Origin: Archangium violaceum
GTDB lineage: Bacteria; Myxococcota; Myxococcia; Myxococcales; Myxococcaceae
Direction of reading: 5' to 3'
Length of the DNA stretch: 64,000 nucleotides
NCBI RefSeq assembly: GCF_016859125.1
Contig: NZ_CP069338.1
Span: forward strand, 9,117,501 to 9,181,500
In this document: positions 8,014-20,576 of the stretch, piece by piece
Numbering within the stretch: the first letter of the stretch is position 1
Layout of the letters: each line of letters starts with the position of its first letter
The notes under the pieces: model-generated
The model's database searches: none
The model's input: only the letters and a program-made list of their open reading frames with translations
What the model was told of the DNA's origin: nothing
Program-made: the position numbers and the translations under genes

Positions 8014-9231
8014 TTACCGGTTAGAACCGGGAGACTGGAAAGGTCCGTCGGGGTTGCCCAGCCGCTCGAGCAGGGCCGCGGCGTGGGCGGGGCCGCCGAA
8101 AGCCGAGAGGGCCCGCTGGAGGCGTTGGGCCTGGGCGCGCGGAGCCGGATCCTCCAGCAGGGAGCGCAGGGCTTCCCGGAGCCGGAGGGGATCGGAGCCG
8201 GAGGAGGGAAGGGCGAGACTCCGGGCGGCACCCGTGCGGACGCAGGCCTCGGCCACGGCGGGGTACTCCAGGGCGAGCTGTGTCTCCTCGTGGAGGAGCA
8301 GCAGCGCGGGGCACCCGTGGGTGAGCGCGCCGAGCGCGGCGGTGGAGGTGGGCTGCGTCACCACCGCCCGCGCCCGCTCGAGAACGAAGGACTCGGGGAC
8401 GTGGGAGCGCACCAGGAAGTGCTCGGGAGCGGTGCGTGCCGAGGCCCGTGGCGCGAGGGCGAGCACCCGGACGGGCTCGTCCCGAAGGGCCTCGACGAAG
8501 GCGGGCCAGGTGGACGGAGGCAGGGTGTCACCGCCGAGGCGGGCGAGGAGGACGGGAAGGTTGCTGGCGGCGGCCTCGTCCAGCCAGTCGCGCAGCGCCG
8601 CGTCGGGCTCCTCGCGGGGCAGTCCGAGGCAGTCTCCCACCAGGTGTACGCGCGCCGGCAGCGAGCCCACGTCTCCTTCCAGCTCGGGCACGGTGCGCAG
8701 CAGCAGCAACTCGCCGATGAGCGAGGTGTCCTGGGGAGCCCGGTCCTCGCGGGGCAGACCACACGTCTGGCGCGCGGCGGCGTAGTGGGGCAGGAGCCCC
8801 TCGTAGAGCCGCACGGCGTGCTCGGTGGCGGCGTCGCGCTGCCCGGGTGGCGGAGGCTCCGCGCGGGGGAAGAAGTAGGCCATCTGTCCCACCACGCCCA
8901 ACGGGAGGTGCTGGCGCTCGGCGGCCAGGGGGACTCCGAAGGCCAGCTGCTGGCCCACCAGCACGTCCGCCGGGAAGCGCGCCAGCGCGGACTCGATGTG
9001 CCGCACCTGCCGCACCATCTCCATCGGGTTCGCGCAGGTGGCCGTCTCGAAGCTCGGGCCATCCCGCTCGCCGCGGGTCAGCCGCTCGAAGCCCTCACGC
9101 CGCAGGAGCGGGGCGAGGGGAGGGCCGGTGACGAAGGCCACCGAGTGCCCGCGCTCACGCAGCGCGCGGGCGATGGCGAGGGCCGCGTGGATGTCCCCCA
9201 CCCGGTCCATGCAGCAGAAGAGGTAACGCAA
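8014..9231 (-). CDS. GT1/MGT-family glycosyltransferase (paralogue 1)
   Basis: 405-residue GT-B fold glycosyltransferase starting at TTG (MRYLFCCMDRVGDIHAALAI). The N-terminal Rossmann domain shows GDIHAALAIARALRERGH and VAFVTG, as in macrolide/glycopeptide-type UDP- or TDP-sugar transferases. The C-terminal domain has the family's ALTHGCPALLLL segment, but the usual acidic/Gln donor-sugar motif is weakly kept (EETQLALEY). It follows its paralogue by 18 bases in a two-gene operon; both proteins begin MRYLFC. The acceptor is unknown. The neighbouring lanthipeptide and the NRPS lipopeptide (which may contain Tyr) are the obvious candidates; this is inference. Confidence 0.82.
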   Translation of the reverse strand: MRYLFCCMDRVGDIHAALAIARALRERGHSVAFVTGPPLAPLLRREGFERLTRGERDGPSFETATCANPMEMVRQVRHIESALARFPADVLVGQQLAFGVPLAAERQHLPLGVVGQMAYFFPRAEPPPPGQRDAATEHAVRLYEGLLPHYAAARQTCGLPREDRAPQDTSLIGELLLLRTVPELEGDVGSLPARVHLVGDCLGLPREEPDAALRDWLDEAAASNLPVLLARLGGDTLPPSTWPAFVEALRDEPVRVLALAPRASARTAPEHFLVRSHVPESFVLERARAVVTQPTSTAALGALTHGCPALLLLHEETQLALEYPAVAEACVRTGAARSLALPSSGSDPLRLREALRSLLEDPAPRAQAQRLQRALSAFGGPAHAAALLERLGNPDGPFQSPGSNR

Positions 9232-9249
9232 GGGCGCCTCCGGGTGGGC

Positions 9250-10455
9250 TCACGAGGCGGCGACACGAGGCGGACGCTGGCGTTGGCGGCCGAGCTCCTC
9301 CAGCAGATCCGCGGCGCGAGCGGGCCCGTCCACCCGGGCCAGGGCCTCCTGGAGCCGCCGGGCGTTCCCGGCGAGCCCGGGCGTCGCGAGCAGCTCCTCC
9401 ACGGCCGCGCGGATGGACTGGGGCGTGAGATCGCCGTCGGTGCGGCGCAGGAGGTTGAGGGCGGCACCGGCGCGCCGGCAGCGCTCGGCGGTGGAGTACT
9501 GCTCTCCTCCGGCGACGATGAGCAGGGCGGGCAACCCGTGGGTGAGGGCCCCGAGCACCACCGTCGTGGTCCCGCTGGCGATGATGCCGCGGGCCCGGCG
9601 CAGGATGGCGGACTGCGGCACGTGGCGGCGGACGAGGAAGTGGGGCGGGAACGTCTCCTCCTCGATGCCCGGCCTGCGGATGGCCGCCACCACCCGCACG
9701 GGCAGTTCCTTCAGGGCCTCCACCACCAGGGGCCAGAAGTCGCAGAACTCCAGGTCCCTCGCCGGCTGCACGTAGAAGAGGGGTTGGCCGGAGGCCACCG
9801 CGTCCTCCAACCACCGCTCCAGCTCGGGATCGGGCGGCGCCTCCGGCGGCTCCCAGAGGCAGTCTCCCACCATGCGCACGCGCTCTGGCAGGGCCTCCAC
9901 GTTCCCCTCGAGCTCCGGCACCGTGCGCAGCAGCAGCAGCTCTCCGATGAGGGGCGTCTCGCGATAGGGCGGAGTGGAGGAGGGCAGGCCAACGGCGGCG
10001 CGTGCTTCGTTGTAGCGGGCCAGCAGTCCGTCATGCAGGGAGGCGGCGCGCCGATCGAGCGGCTCCGGTCCCGGAGGCCCGTCCCTGACGGGGAAGATGT
10101 ACGAGGCCAGGCCCAGGCTCGCCACGGGCAGGCCCTGGCGCTCCGCGGCGAGGAGCGGCCCGAGCGCGAGTTGCTGGCCCACGAGCACGTCCGGGTGGAA
10201 GCGCCCGAGCGCGTACTCCACGTGCCGGGCCTGCCTCACCATCTCCGCCGGCTGGGCGAAGGTCTCGATCTGGAAGCTCTTCCCGTCCTGCTCGCCCCGG
10301 GGAATGCGCTCGAAGCCGGAGTCCCGCACGAAGCTCGCGAAGGTCTGGCCGGTGACGAAGGCCACCTCGTGTGAGCGCCGCCGCAGCTCGCGTGCGATGG
10401 CGAGGGCCGGGAAGAGGAAGCCGGGACTGTCAAGCGAGCAGAACAGGTAGCGCAC
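9250..10455 (-). CDS. GT1/MGT-family glycosyltransferase (paralogue 2)
   Basis: 401-residue GT-B glycosyltransferase from a GTG start at 10455 with GGAGG 6 bases upstream. N-terminus MRYLFCSLDSPGFLFPALAI; C-terminal donor domain with ALTHGLPALLIVAGGEQYSTAE and GAALNLL, better preserved than in its downstream paralogue. Shared internal motifs with paralogue 1 (ADVLVGQQLAFG against PDVLVGQQLALG, and LIGELLLLRTVPELEG in both) show tandem gene duplication. The pair may add two sugars to one scaffold or act as a heteromeric pair; not testable from sequence alone. Confidence 0.85.
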   Translation of the reverse strand: MRYLFCSLDSPGFLFPALAIARELRRRSHEVAFVTGQTFASFVRDSGFERIPRGEQDGKSFQIETFAQPAEMVRQARHVEYALGRFHPDVLVGQQLALGPLLAAERQGLPVASLGLASYIFPVRDGPPGPEPLDRRAASLHDGLLARYNEARAAVGLPSSTPPYRETPLIGELLLLRTVPELEGNVEALPERVRMVGDCLWEPPEAPPDPELERWLEDAVASGQPLFYVQPARDLEFCDFWPLVVEALKELPVRVVAAIRRPGIEEETFPPHFLVRRHVPQSAILRRARGIIASGTTTVVLGALTHGLPALLIVAGGEQYSTAERCRRAGAALNLLRRTDGDLTPQSIRAAVEELLATPGLAGNARRLQEALARVDGPARAADLLEELGRQRQRPPRVAAS

Positions 10456-10512
10456 GCGCGCCTCCAGGACCCCGCCAGTCTAATCCAAACCCGATGGGAT
10501 GCGGATGGGGGC

Positions 10513-10587
10513 TCAGGGCAACTCGGCCACCGTGCCAGGCACGTAGTCCTCCCGGAAAAGGTCCCCTCGTACGAGGATGGTGGGCAT
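10513..10587 (-). CDS. 24-aa small ORF leading the glycosyltransferase operon
   Basis: Encodes MPTILVRGDLFREDYVPGTV plus AELP and a TGA. The ATG has AGGAGG 10 bases upstream, one of the best ribosome binding sites in this part of the window, and the stop lies 57 bases before the glycosyltransferase GTG on the same strand. The frame is open upstream of the ATG without a better start. It could be a leader peptide controlling the operon, a tiny substrate peptide, or the truncated start of a lost gene. I do not recognise it. Confidence 0.4.
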   Translation of the reverse strand: MPTILVRGDLFREDYVPGTVAELP

Positions 10588-10723
10588 CGCTTCAGTTCCT
10601 CCTGCCAGACGTGCTCGAGCCCATCCGCCTCGATTCCATGCGGCATGTACGCTAATCGGGCGGCACACCACCGCGTGCCGCCCACGGGCTTCGTCATGGG
10701 CACCCGAATGCTCGGCCCAGACG

Positions 10724-11422
10724 TCAGCGGATCTGGGCCAGCGCCGATTCGACGTACTTGATGCCCTTGGAGGTGATCGCCTTTCCCTTCTTCGTGTCCT
10801 GCGCGAAGCCGGTGTGCAGGCGCAGCGCCTTGGCCGCGTTCGGGGCGGCGTACGTCACGCCGAGCTCACCCCAGAAGCGCGAGGTCGTCCCCGATGTCAC
10901 CTCCACGTCCAGGGCTCGCGCGAGGTAGAGCGGAATGAGCGAGCGCAGGAGCTGATCCTTCTGTTTCCCGGCCTCCACCAGCTCCTCCTGCTTGGGGTGT
11001 GCCCGGAGCGCGTCCACCAGCGCCCCCACGGCATCCCCCGGCTCCTCGGCCGGAGTCCGCGCCGGGCTGGCCGCCTTCTCCACCGGGGCCTTCTTGCGGC
11101 TCCCAGAGGCCGCCTTCCGCGTGGCGGTGGGCTCGGCCTTCTTCTTCGGCGTGGCGGCCTTCTTCGCGCGCGCGGCCTTCCGAGCCCCGGTCCTGGGTGC
11201 CTCGCGCCGGATCTCCGCTGGCCGTACCTCCATACGACCCGTGGCGGGCTGGGGATGGATCGAGATCGACACGGCTGGCTCGGGGGGCTCGTGCACATAT
11301 CCGTTCGGCACGGACGGGGGAGCGTCATACAGCGAGCGACGGGGCGTTTCGGGCGGCTTGCCCAGGACGTAGCCCCGCAGCGTATCGAATACCGATTCAA
11401 ACCACCGAAGACCGTTGAGCAC
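10724..11422 (-). CDS. Lys/Ala-rich hypothetical protein with histone-tail-like linker
   Basis: 232-residue protein. I start it at the GTG at 11422 because AAGGAGG lies 9 bases upstream; the frame is open to 11479. Layout: a short N-terminal region (LNGLRWFESVFDTLRGYVLGKPP), a strongly basic, low-complexity middle (about residues 80-120) with AKKAATPKKKAEP and SGSRKKAPVEKAA resembling histone H1 or bacterial DNA-binding tails, and a C-terminal folded domain of about 90 residues ending KGKAITSKGIKYVESAL. DNA or RNA binding is a guess from the basic region only. Family not recognised. Confidence 0.7.
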   Translation of the reverse strand: MLNGLRWFESVFDTLRGYVLGKPPETPRRSLYDAPPSVPNGYVHEPPEPAVSISIHPQPATGRMEVRPAEIRREAPRTGARKAARAKKAATPKKKAEPTATRKAASGSRKKAPVEKAASPARTPAEEPGDAVGALVDALRAHPKQEELVEAGKQKDQLLRSLIPLYLARALDVEVTSGTTSRFWGELGVTYAAPNAAKALRLHTGFAQDTKKGKAITSKGIKYVESALAQIR

Positions 11423-11561
11423 CTGGCGAGCCCTCCTTGAGGCGCCGCAGGCTACTACAGCTCCCGTCCTTTGGATCATCCGTGAGGCGGACCGTCACGG
11501 CCACCCCATTGCAATCCCTGGCGTTGCCCTCGAGCCCGCCAACACCGTGGACATTCCCAGG

Positions 11562-11848
11562 GCGGGCCGCCGTGGCCGCCAGGTGGATGAAGCTCGTCAC
11601 CGTCATGGAGTGTTGTAGCCACACCATGCGAGGCGTCGCTTCCGATGCGGCCGTGAGTCCGGTCTCCACGGGGATGGCGGTGCCATGCGCCTCTCGCAGG
11701 AGCAGGGCGGCGCTGAGGGAGTTGAGCACCACCGCCAGGACGCTGGTGCTCGGTCCAGGTGAAACTTCCCGAAGTACGTTCCGCCCATGGCCAGGGCGAG
11801 CCCGAGCTCGTACAGGGTGTTCCTGGCCGGAGACATGCTTGCGCGCAT
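11562..11848 (-). pseudogene. Degraded small membrane-protein gene (frameshift/internal deletion)
   Basis: From the ATG at 11848 the frame reads MRASMSPARNTLYELGLALA followed by MGGTYFGKFHLDR, a coherent protein start, and then turns to low-complexity sequence. In another frame the downstream part is coherent again: VLAVVLNSLSAALLLREAHG, AIPVETGLT, and a second hydrophobic stretch. The two halves look like the N- and C-terminal parts of one short protein with hydrophobic segments, with the middle lost and the frame changed. I recall similar conserved hypothetical proteins in myxobacteria but cannot verify it. The exact ends are uncertain. Confidence 0.4.
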
Positions 11849-11920
11849 GGATGGATACTCCCCTGAGCACCCCGAGCGGAACCGGGGGCCCCTCTGGGGG
11901 AGGGCGCTCGTGAGAGATGC

Positions 11921-12832
11921 TCAGTCGAGGAAGCGTCTGCACCAGCGCCGAGCCTCGTTCTCGGTGAGGCGAAGTGACGTGTACCGGGGTGGCGCAGCGG
12001 ACACCGTGGTTCGTGAGAGGAAAAGCGGCTCGAGCCAGGGCTCCAGCACCTGGGCGAGCTCGCGGTACGCGGGAAGGGTCTTCTCGGTGGTCAGGTCTCC
12101 CGCCTCCGGTCCTTCTCCAAGAGAGACAATGACGCGCTCATTGACGAGTTCCTCCAGCATCGTCTCGGCTGAGCGCAGCCGAGAACGGAGGGCCATGGCG
12201 CCGCCGAGCCGAGCGAGGAGGGGCGGGCCGAAGAAGTTGAGCCAGCGTGCCCCAGAGGCGAAGGGGAGCTTGGACGCCATGTCGAGAGCCAACTCGCGCA
12301 CCCGCGCAGGCCCGTGCTCTTCGAGATATTCGGTGGGAAGTATCGCGGTCAGCAGGCTCACCGAATGTTCGGGGGGATTGCTCCAGGGAATGCGAGCCCG
12401 GTACTCGAGTTGGTAGCCATTGGGGTTGTCGATGCCCCCGGTGAAGAGGAGCCCTCGTTCAAAGCCTCGCTTCTCGATTTCCCTCCGCTCAGAAGAATCG
12501 TAGTCCTCGGGGAAGGATCACCGCTTCGTGGCCTGTAGAAGGCGGCTCACCCAGGTCCACCGCTCCTCCGTCAGGCGGGAGCCTTCGTCATGTGAGAAGT
12601 GAACGGAGTTGATGGTCCTGGGCCCCTGGCCAACCGCAATTATATAACTGTCGATGGCGTGGCTGACCCCACGGGAGAGGTCAGGATGATCGTGTGGCAT
12701 GTGGAAAGCGACACGGACCACCTCTCGTGCGAGCAATTCTCGTCGCGGGCGAGGCGGCTCTCCGTCGTAGAGCTTCCAATGGCCCGGGGGAATGCCGCGA
12801 AGGCGAAGGCGGGGGTAGTGGCCAGTCATCAT
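11921..12832 (-). pseudogene. DUF3396 (type VI immunity family-like) gene with one in-frame TGA
   Basis: A single continuous minus-strand frame of 304 codons interrupted by one TGA at 12520-12518. The first part (104 aa) has the DUF3396 N-terminal features: a VVRVAFHMPHDHPDLSRGV segment and DSYIIAVG. After the TGA the same frame runs on without any stop through GGIDNPNGYQLEYRARIPW, LPTEYLEEHGPARVRELA, LARLGGAMALRSRL and LPAYRELAQVLEPWL to RRWCRRFLD, the family's typical C-terminus. Family members are usually about 300 aa, so the two fragments are one gene. A single base change (CGA or TGG to TGA) explains it. DUF3396 proteins have been linked to type VI secretion immunity; whether this one is functional is doubtful. 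Confidence 0.75.
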
Positions 12833-12961
12833 TCAATGCCAAACTGCCAGAGTCCGCCGGGGGTGATGAGCGCTACAGGGCATCTCCTGGTGAGCTGCTG
12901 GTAACCCCCCAGTTGGGTCTCAGTGCCAGGAGATTTTGGTGTTGGACGGGAGGCACGGGCC

Positions 12962-13483
12962 TCAGAGTGCCACACCCACCTCGAGCAGGGTGAGCCCGTA
13001 GAACAGTCCCAGTCCGGGCCTGTCCGTGCCCACCCCCACGCCCACTTCCAACACGGACACCTGCGTGCGCCCCAGGTCGAAGCGCGCGGGGGCCAGCGTC
13101 AGTCCGAGCCCCAGGGATGGCCCCTGCACGGGCCGCACATGCTCGGGCGTGAGGAAGTCGATCCTGTCTCCGAACAGGCCGGTGAGATTCACCAACGCGG
13201 CGGGAGACCACCACCCCTGGCGCTGCATGCCCGCACCCACTCGCACCGCGAGCACCGAGCCCAGGCCCGTGAGGCCGCTCGCGTCCACCTGGAGCAGCCA
13301 TCGGCCATCCACCGTGTCACGCAGGCCGAATCCGCCTCCCACGCCGCCCTGGGTGCGCTTCGAAGAGAGGTACACCGTCGCCCCCGAGTGGGCGTACAGC
13401 GAGAGTTGGTGCCTCGGGGGTACTGTCTCCCCGTTCGGCGCGGTGGCCAGCGTGGAGAGCAGGAGGAGTGTCGTCGGAGTCAT
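12962..13483 (-). CDS. Exported beta-rich hypothetical protein
   Basis: 173 residues with a short hydrophobic N-terminus (TPTTLLLLSTLATAPNG) that looks like a signal peptide. The rest is Gly-rich with alternating hydrophobic residues (GGVGGGFGLRDT, LAVRVGAGMQ, LGLGLTLAPARFDLG, VLEVGVGVG), as in small outer-membrane beta-barrels. Its ATG overlaps the stop of the M28 peptidase gene by four bases, so it is the third gene of a coupled operon. Similar in style to the first gene of the operon (14487-15020). Confidence 0.7.
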   Translation of the reverse strand: MTPTTLLLLSTLATAPNGETVPPRHQLSLYAHSGATVYLSSKRTQGGVGGGFGLRDTVDGRWLLQVDASGLTGLGSVLAVRVGAGMQRQGWWSPAALVNLTGLFGDRIDFLTPEHVRPVQGPSLGLGLTLAPARFDLGRTQVSVLEVGVGVGTDRPGLGLFYGLTLLEVGVAL

Positions 13484-14490
13484 GGCTGGGGACCCTCCGC
13501 CCAGAAGGCGAGCCCGGCGGCGGACAGCCGGGTGACTCCCGCGAGGAAGTCCGGGTCGAGCGTGGAGGGCACGTCCTTCTCCGTGTGGTAGTGGGGATTG
13601 CGGAAGTTGGCGGTGTCGGTGAGGAACAGCGCGCTCTGCCCGGCCAGCCAGAAGGGGCCATGGTCGCTGCGCATGAGGTTGCCCGCGAAGGCGCCGGAGC
13701 CGTCGATCGGCATCATCGCGCCTCGCACGGGGACGAAGCCCAGCCGGTTGCCCAGGATGTGGAGCTCCTCCAGGCGCGGGCGGGACTGCTCGTTGGCGAT
13801 GGCGGCGATGAAGTCCCCCGTGGTGGGAATGGGGAAGCCGGGCAGCTGCTGCTGGGTGCCAGGGCGCGCATCCCGGTAACCGATACAGTCGAAGACGATG
13901 GAGGCGATGATCGTCTCCCCCGGGAGCGAGTGCACGTAACGCGTGCTGCCCACCACGCCGAGCTCCTCCAGGTCGAAGCCCACGAAGCGCACCGTGCGCG
14001 CGAAGCGCTTGCCCGCGGCCAGTCGCGCCATCTCCAGCATGGCGGCCACGCCAGAGCTGTTGTCGTCCGCTCCCGAGAAGTAGGCGTCGTAGTGGGCGCC
14101 AATCACCACCACCTCACCGGGGCGCTCGGTGCCGCGCAGCTCGGCGATGAGGTTGCTGGTGGGGAAGTGCGGATCCTCCGTGTCCTGCGTGGTGACGGTG
14201 TACCCGAGCGCCTCGAAGCGCTCGCGCACGAACTGGCGAGCCTTCTCGCGGGTGAGGTGGCACACCGGGGAGTGCTCCGTGTTGATCTTCTCGAGATCCA
14301 GGACGGAGCAGTCGATCGGGGTGTCCTCGAGATGGGCCTTCTCGAGTGCCTTCACGTCCGACATCAGGCGGTCCTTCTCCACGTCGGCGGCGAAGGTCCC
14401 CACGCGGGTGACGGCGGCGTCGTCGACGGGGGACCGCGAGGTGCAGGAGCTCACGGCGAGGAAGAGGAGGGCGGCGAACAGGGCTCTCAC
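13480..14490 (-). CDS. M28-family metallopeptidase lipoprotein
   Basis: 336-residue zinc aminopeptidase-like protein from a GTG at 14490 that overlaps the upstream TGA (GTGA). The N-terminus VRALFAALLFLAVSSC is a lipoprotein signal with Cys16 as the acylated residue. Metal-site motifs of family M28 are present: GAHYDAYFSGADDNSSG (His, Asp), DLEELGVVGS (catalytic Glu-Glu), a later FDCIGY Asp, and HYHTEKDVPSTLD (His). Expected to hydrolyse peptides or amino-acid conjugates in the periplasm or at the outer membrane. The longer frame to 14856 only shadows the neighbouring gene. Flanked on both sides by predicted envelope beta-proteins. Confidence 0.88.
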   Translation of the reverse strand: MRALFAALLFLAVSSCTSRSPVDDAAVTRVGTFAADVEKDRLMSDVKALEKAHLEDTPIDCSVLDLEKINTEHSPVCHLTREKARQFVRERFEALGYTVTTQDTEDPHFPTSNLIAELRGTERPGEVVVIGAHYDAYFSGADDNSSGVAAMLEMARLAAGKRFARTVRFVGFDLEELGVVGSTRYVHSLPGETIIASIVFDCIGYRDARPGTQQQLPGFPIPTTGDFIAAIANEQSRPRLEELHILGNRLGFVPVRGAMMPIDGSGAFAGNLMRSDHGPFWLAGQSALFLTDTANFRNPHYHTEKDVPSTLDPDFLAGVTRLSAAGLAFWAEGPQP

Positions 14491-15020
14491 AGCATCACCC
14501 CCAGACGGACGAGGCCGAACTGCAGACGCAGCATGGAGCCGGGCATGGGCGAGAGGAGGGTGCCCCAGTGAAGCTCCAGGGCACTCACAGTGAAATGGTT
14601 GAAGGCGAAGCGCAGGGGCGCCGCGTGGATGGCGATGTAGGCGGGCCCGAACCGCTCGGCCCGGGTCTTGGGATAGTCGTCGGGGAGGCCGCTGCGGGGT
14701 TGGGTCACGACGGTCAATCCCGAGAGGCCCAACTCCGGGCCCACCAGCGGCCTCCAGACGCCCTGCCCGGCGGAGAGCTGGGCACGCACGTAGAGTTCGA
14801 GCGGGAGCTTGCTGGTGTCTGTGATCCCCCAGCGCACACCGCCCCCGAGGCGCCATGCGTCAAACTCATACGCATAGGCCGCCTCGAGGCCCGGGCGGGA
14901 AGGTAGTGCGAGGGAGAGACCACTCGCGGAGAACAGGGTTCCCCCGAGGGACAGCTCCTGTCCGGAGGCCGCGGCCAGCCCTGGAAGGAGCACTGCGGCG
15001 AGCATCAACCAATGGCGCAT
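14487..15020 (-). CDS. Exported outer-membrane beta-barrel-like hypothetical protein
   Basis: 177 residues. Signal peptide MRHWLMLAAVLLPGLAAASG is clear; the mature part alternates Gly, aromatic and hydrophobic residues (LGGGVRWGITD, ELYVRAQLSAGQG, GPELGLSGLTVV) and ends on hydrophobic strands, as in small beta-barrels. First gene of the three-gene operon with the M28 lipoprotein. No specific family recognised. It is transcribed divergently from the NRPS genes across 237 bases. Confidence 0.72.
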   Translation of the reverse strand: MRHWLMLAAVLLPGLAAASGQELSLGGTLFSASGLSLALPSRPGLEAAYAYEFDAWRLGGGVRWGITDTSKLPLELYVRAQLSAGQGVWRPLVGPELGLSGLTVVTQPRSGLPDDYPKTRAERFGPAYIAIHAAPLRFAFNHFTVSALELHWGTLLSPMPGSMLRLQFGLVRLGVML

Positions 15021-15119
15021 AGGTGCGCGACTCTATCTCACGCTTTGTCTGGGGATGTGCACCTCTTCTCGCCCTTCTCTGCCAGTGAAGGGGGAGGTCA
15101 TGGTTTTGAATCAGGAGTG

Positions 15120-15149
15120 TTGGAATTCAGAGGGCATCATGTTTAATGT
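15120..15149 (+). promoter_or_regulatory. Weak candidate promoter for the NRPS-PKS operon
   Basis: TTGGAA (15120-15125), an 18-base spacer and TAATGT (15144-15149), inside the AT-richest part of the 237-base divergent spacer 15021-15257. It would give a 5' leader of about 100 bases. The -10 has the same T1/A2/T6 pattern as the lan promoter but the match is modest. Confidence 0.25.
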
Positions 15150-15257
15150 AACGGCCGACACAGGGGGCAGATGGGTATGTCGAACTGCCCGGCCCCGGTG
15201 GTCGTGTGGTTCCACGCATGGCCATGTGCGCCCTCTGAGCTCCGCTCGTGAGGTCGA

Positions 15258-20568
<5,311 letters not shown>

Positions 20569-20576
<8 letters not shown>

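Noticed and set aside
8012-8030. CCGGTT-AG-AACCGG at the end of the glycosyltransferase gene as a terminator
   Set aside because: The loop is too small for the full stem, it overlaps the coding end, and only a few A/T follow; too weak to call.
12518-12520. Selenocysteine at the in-frame TGA of the DUF3396 gene
   Set aside because: No SECIS-like hairpin is evident after the TGA and the family has no known selenoprotein; a nonsense change is simpler.
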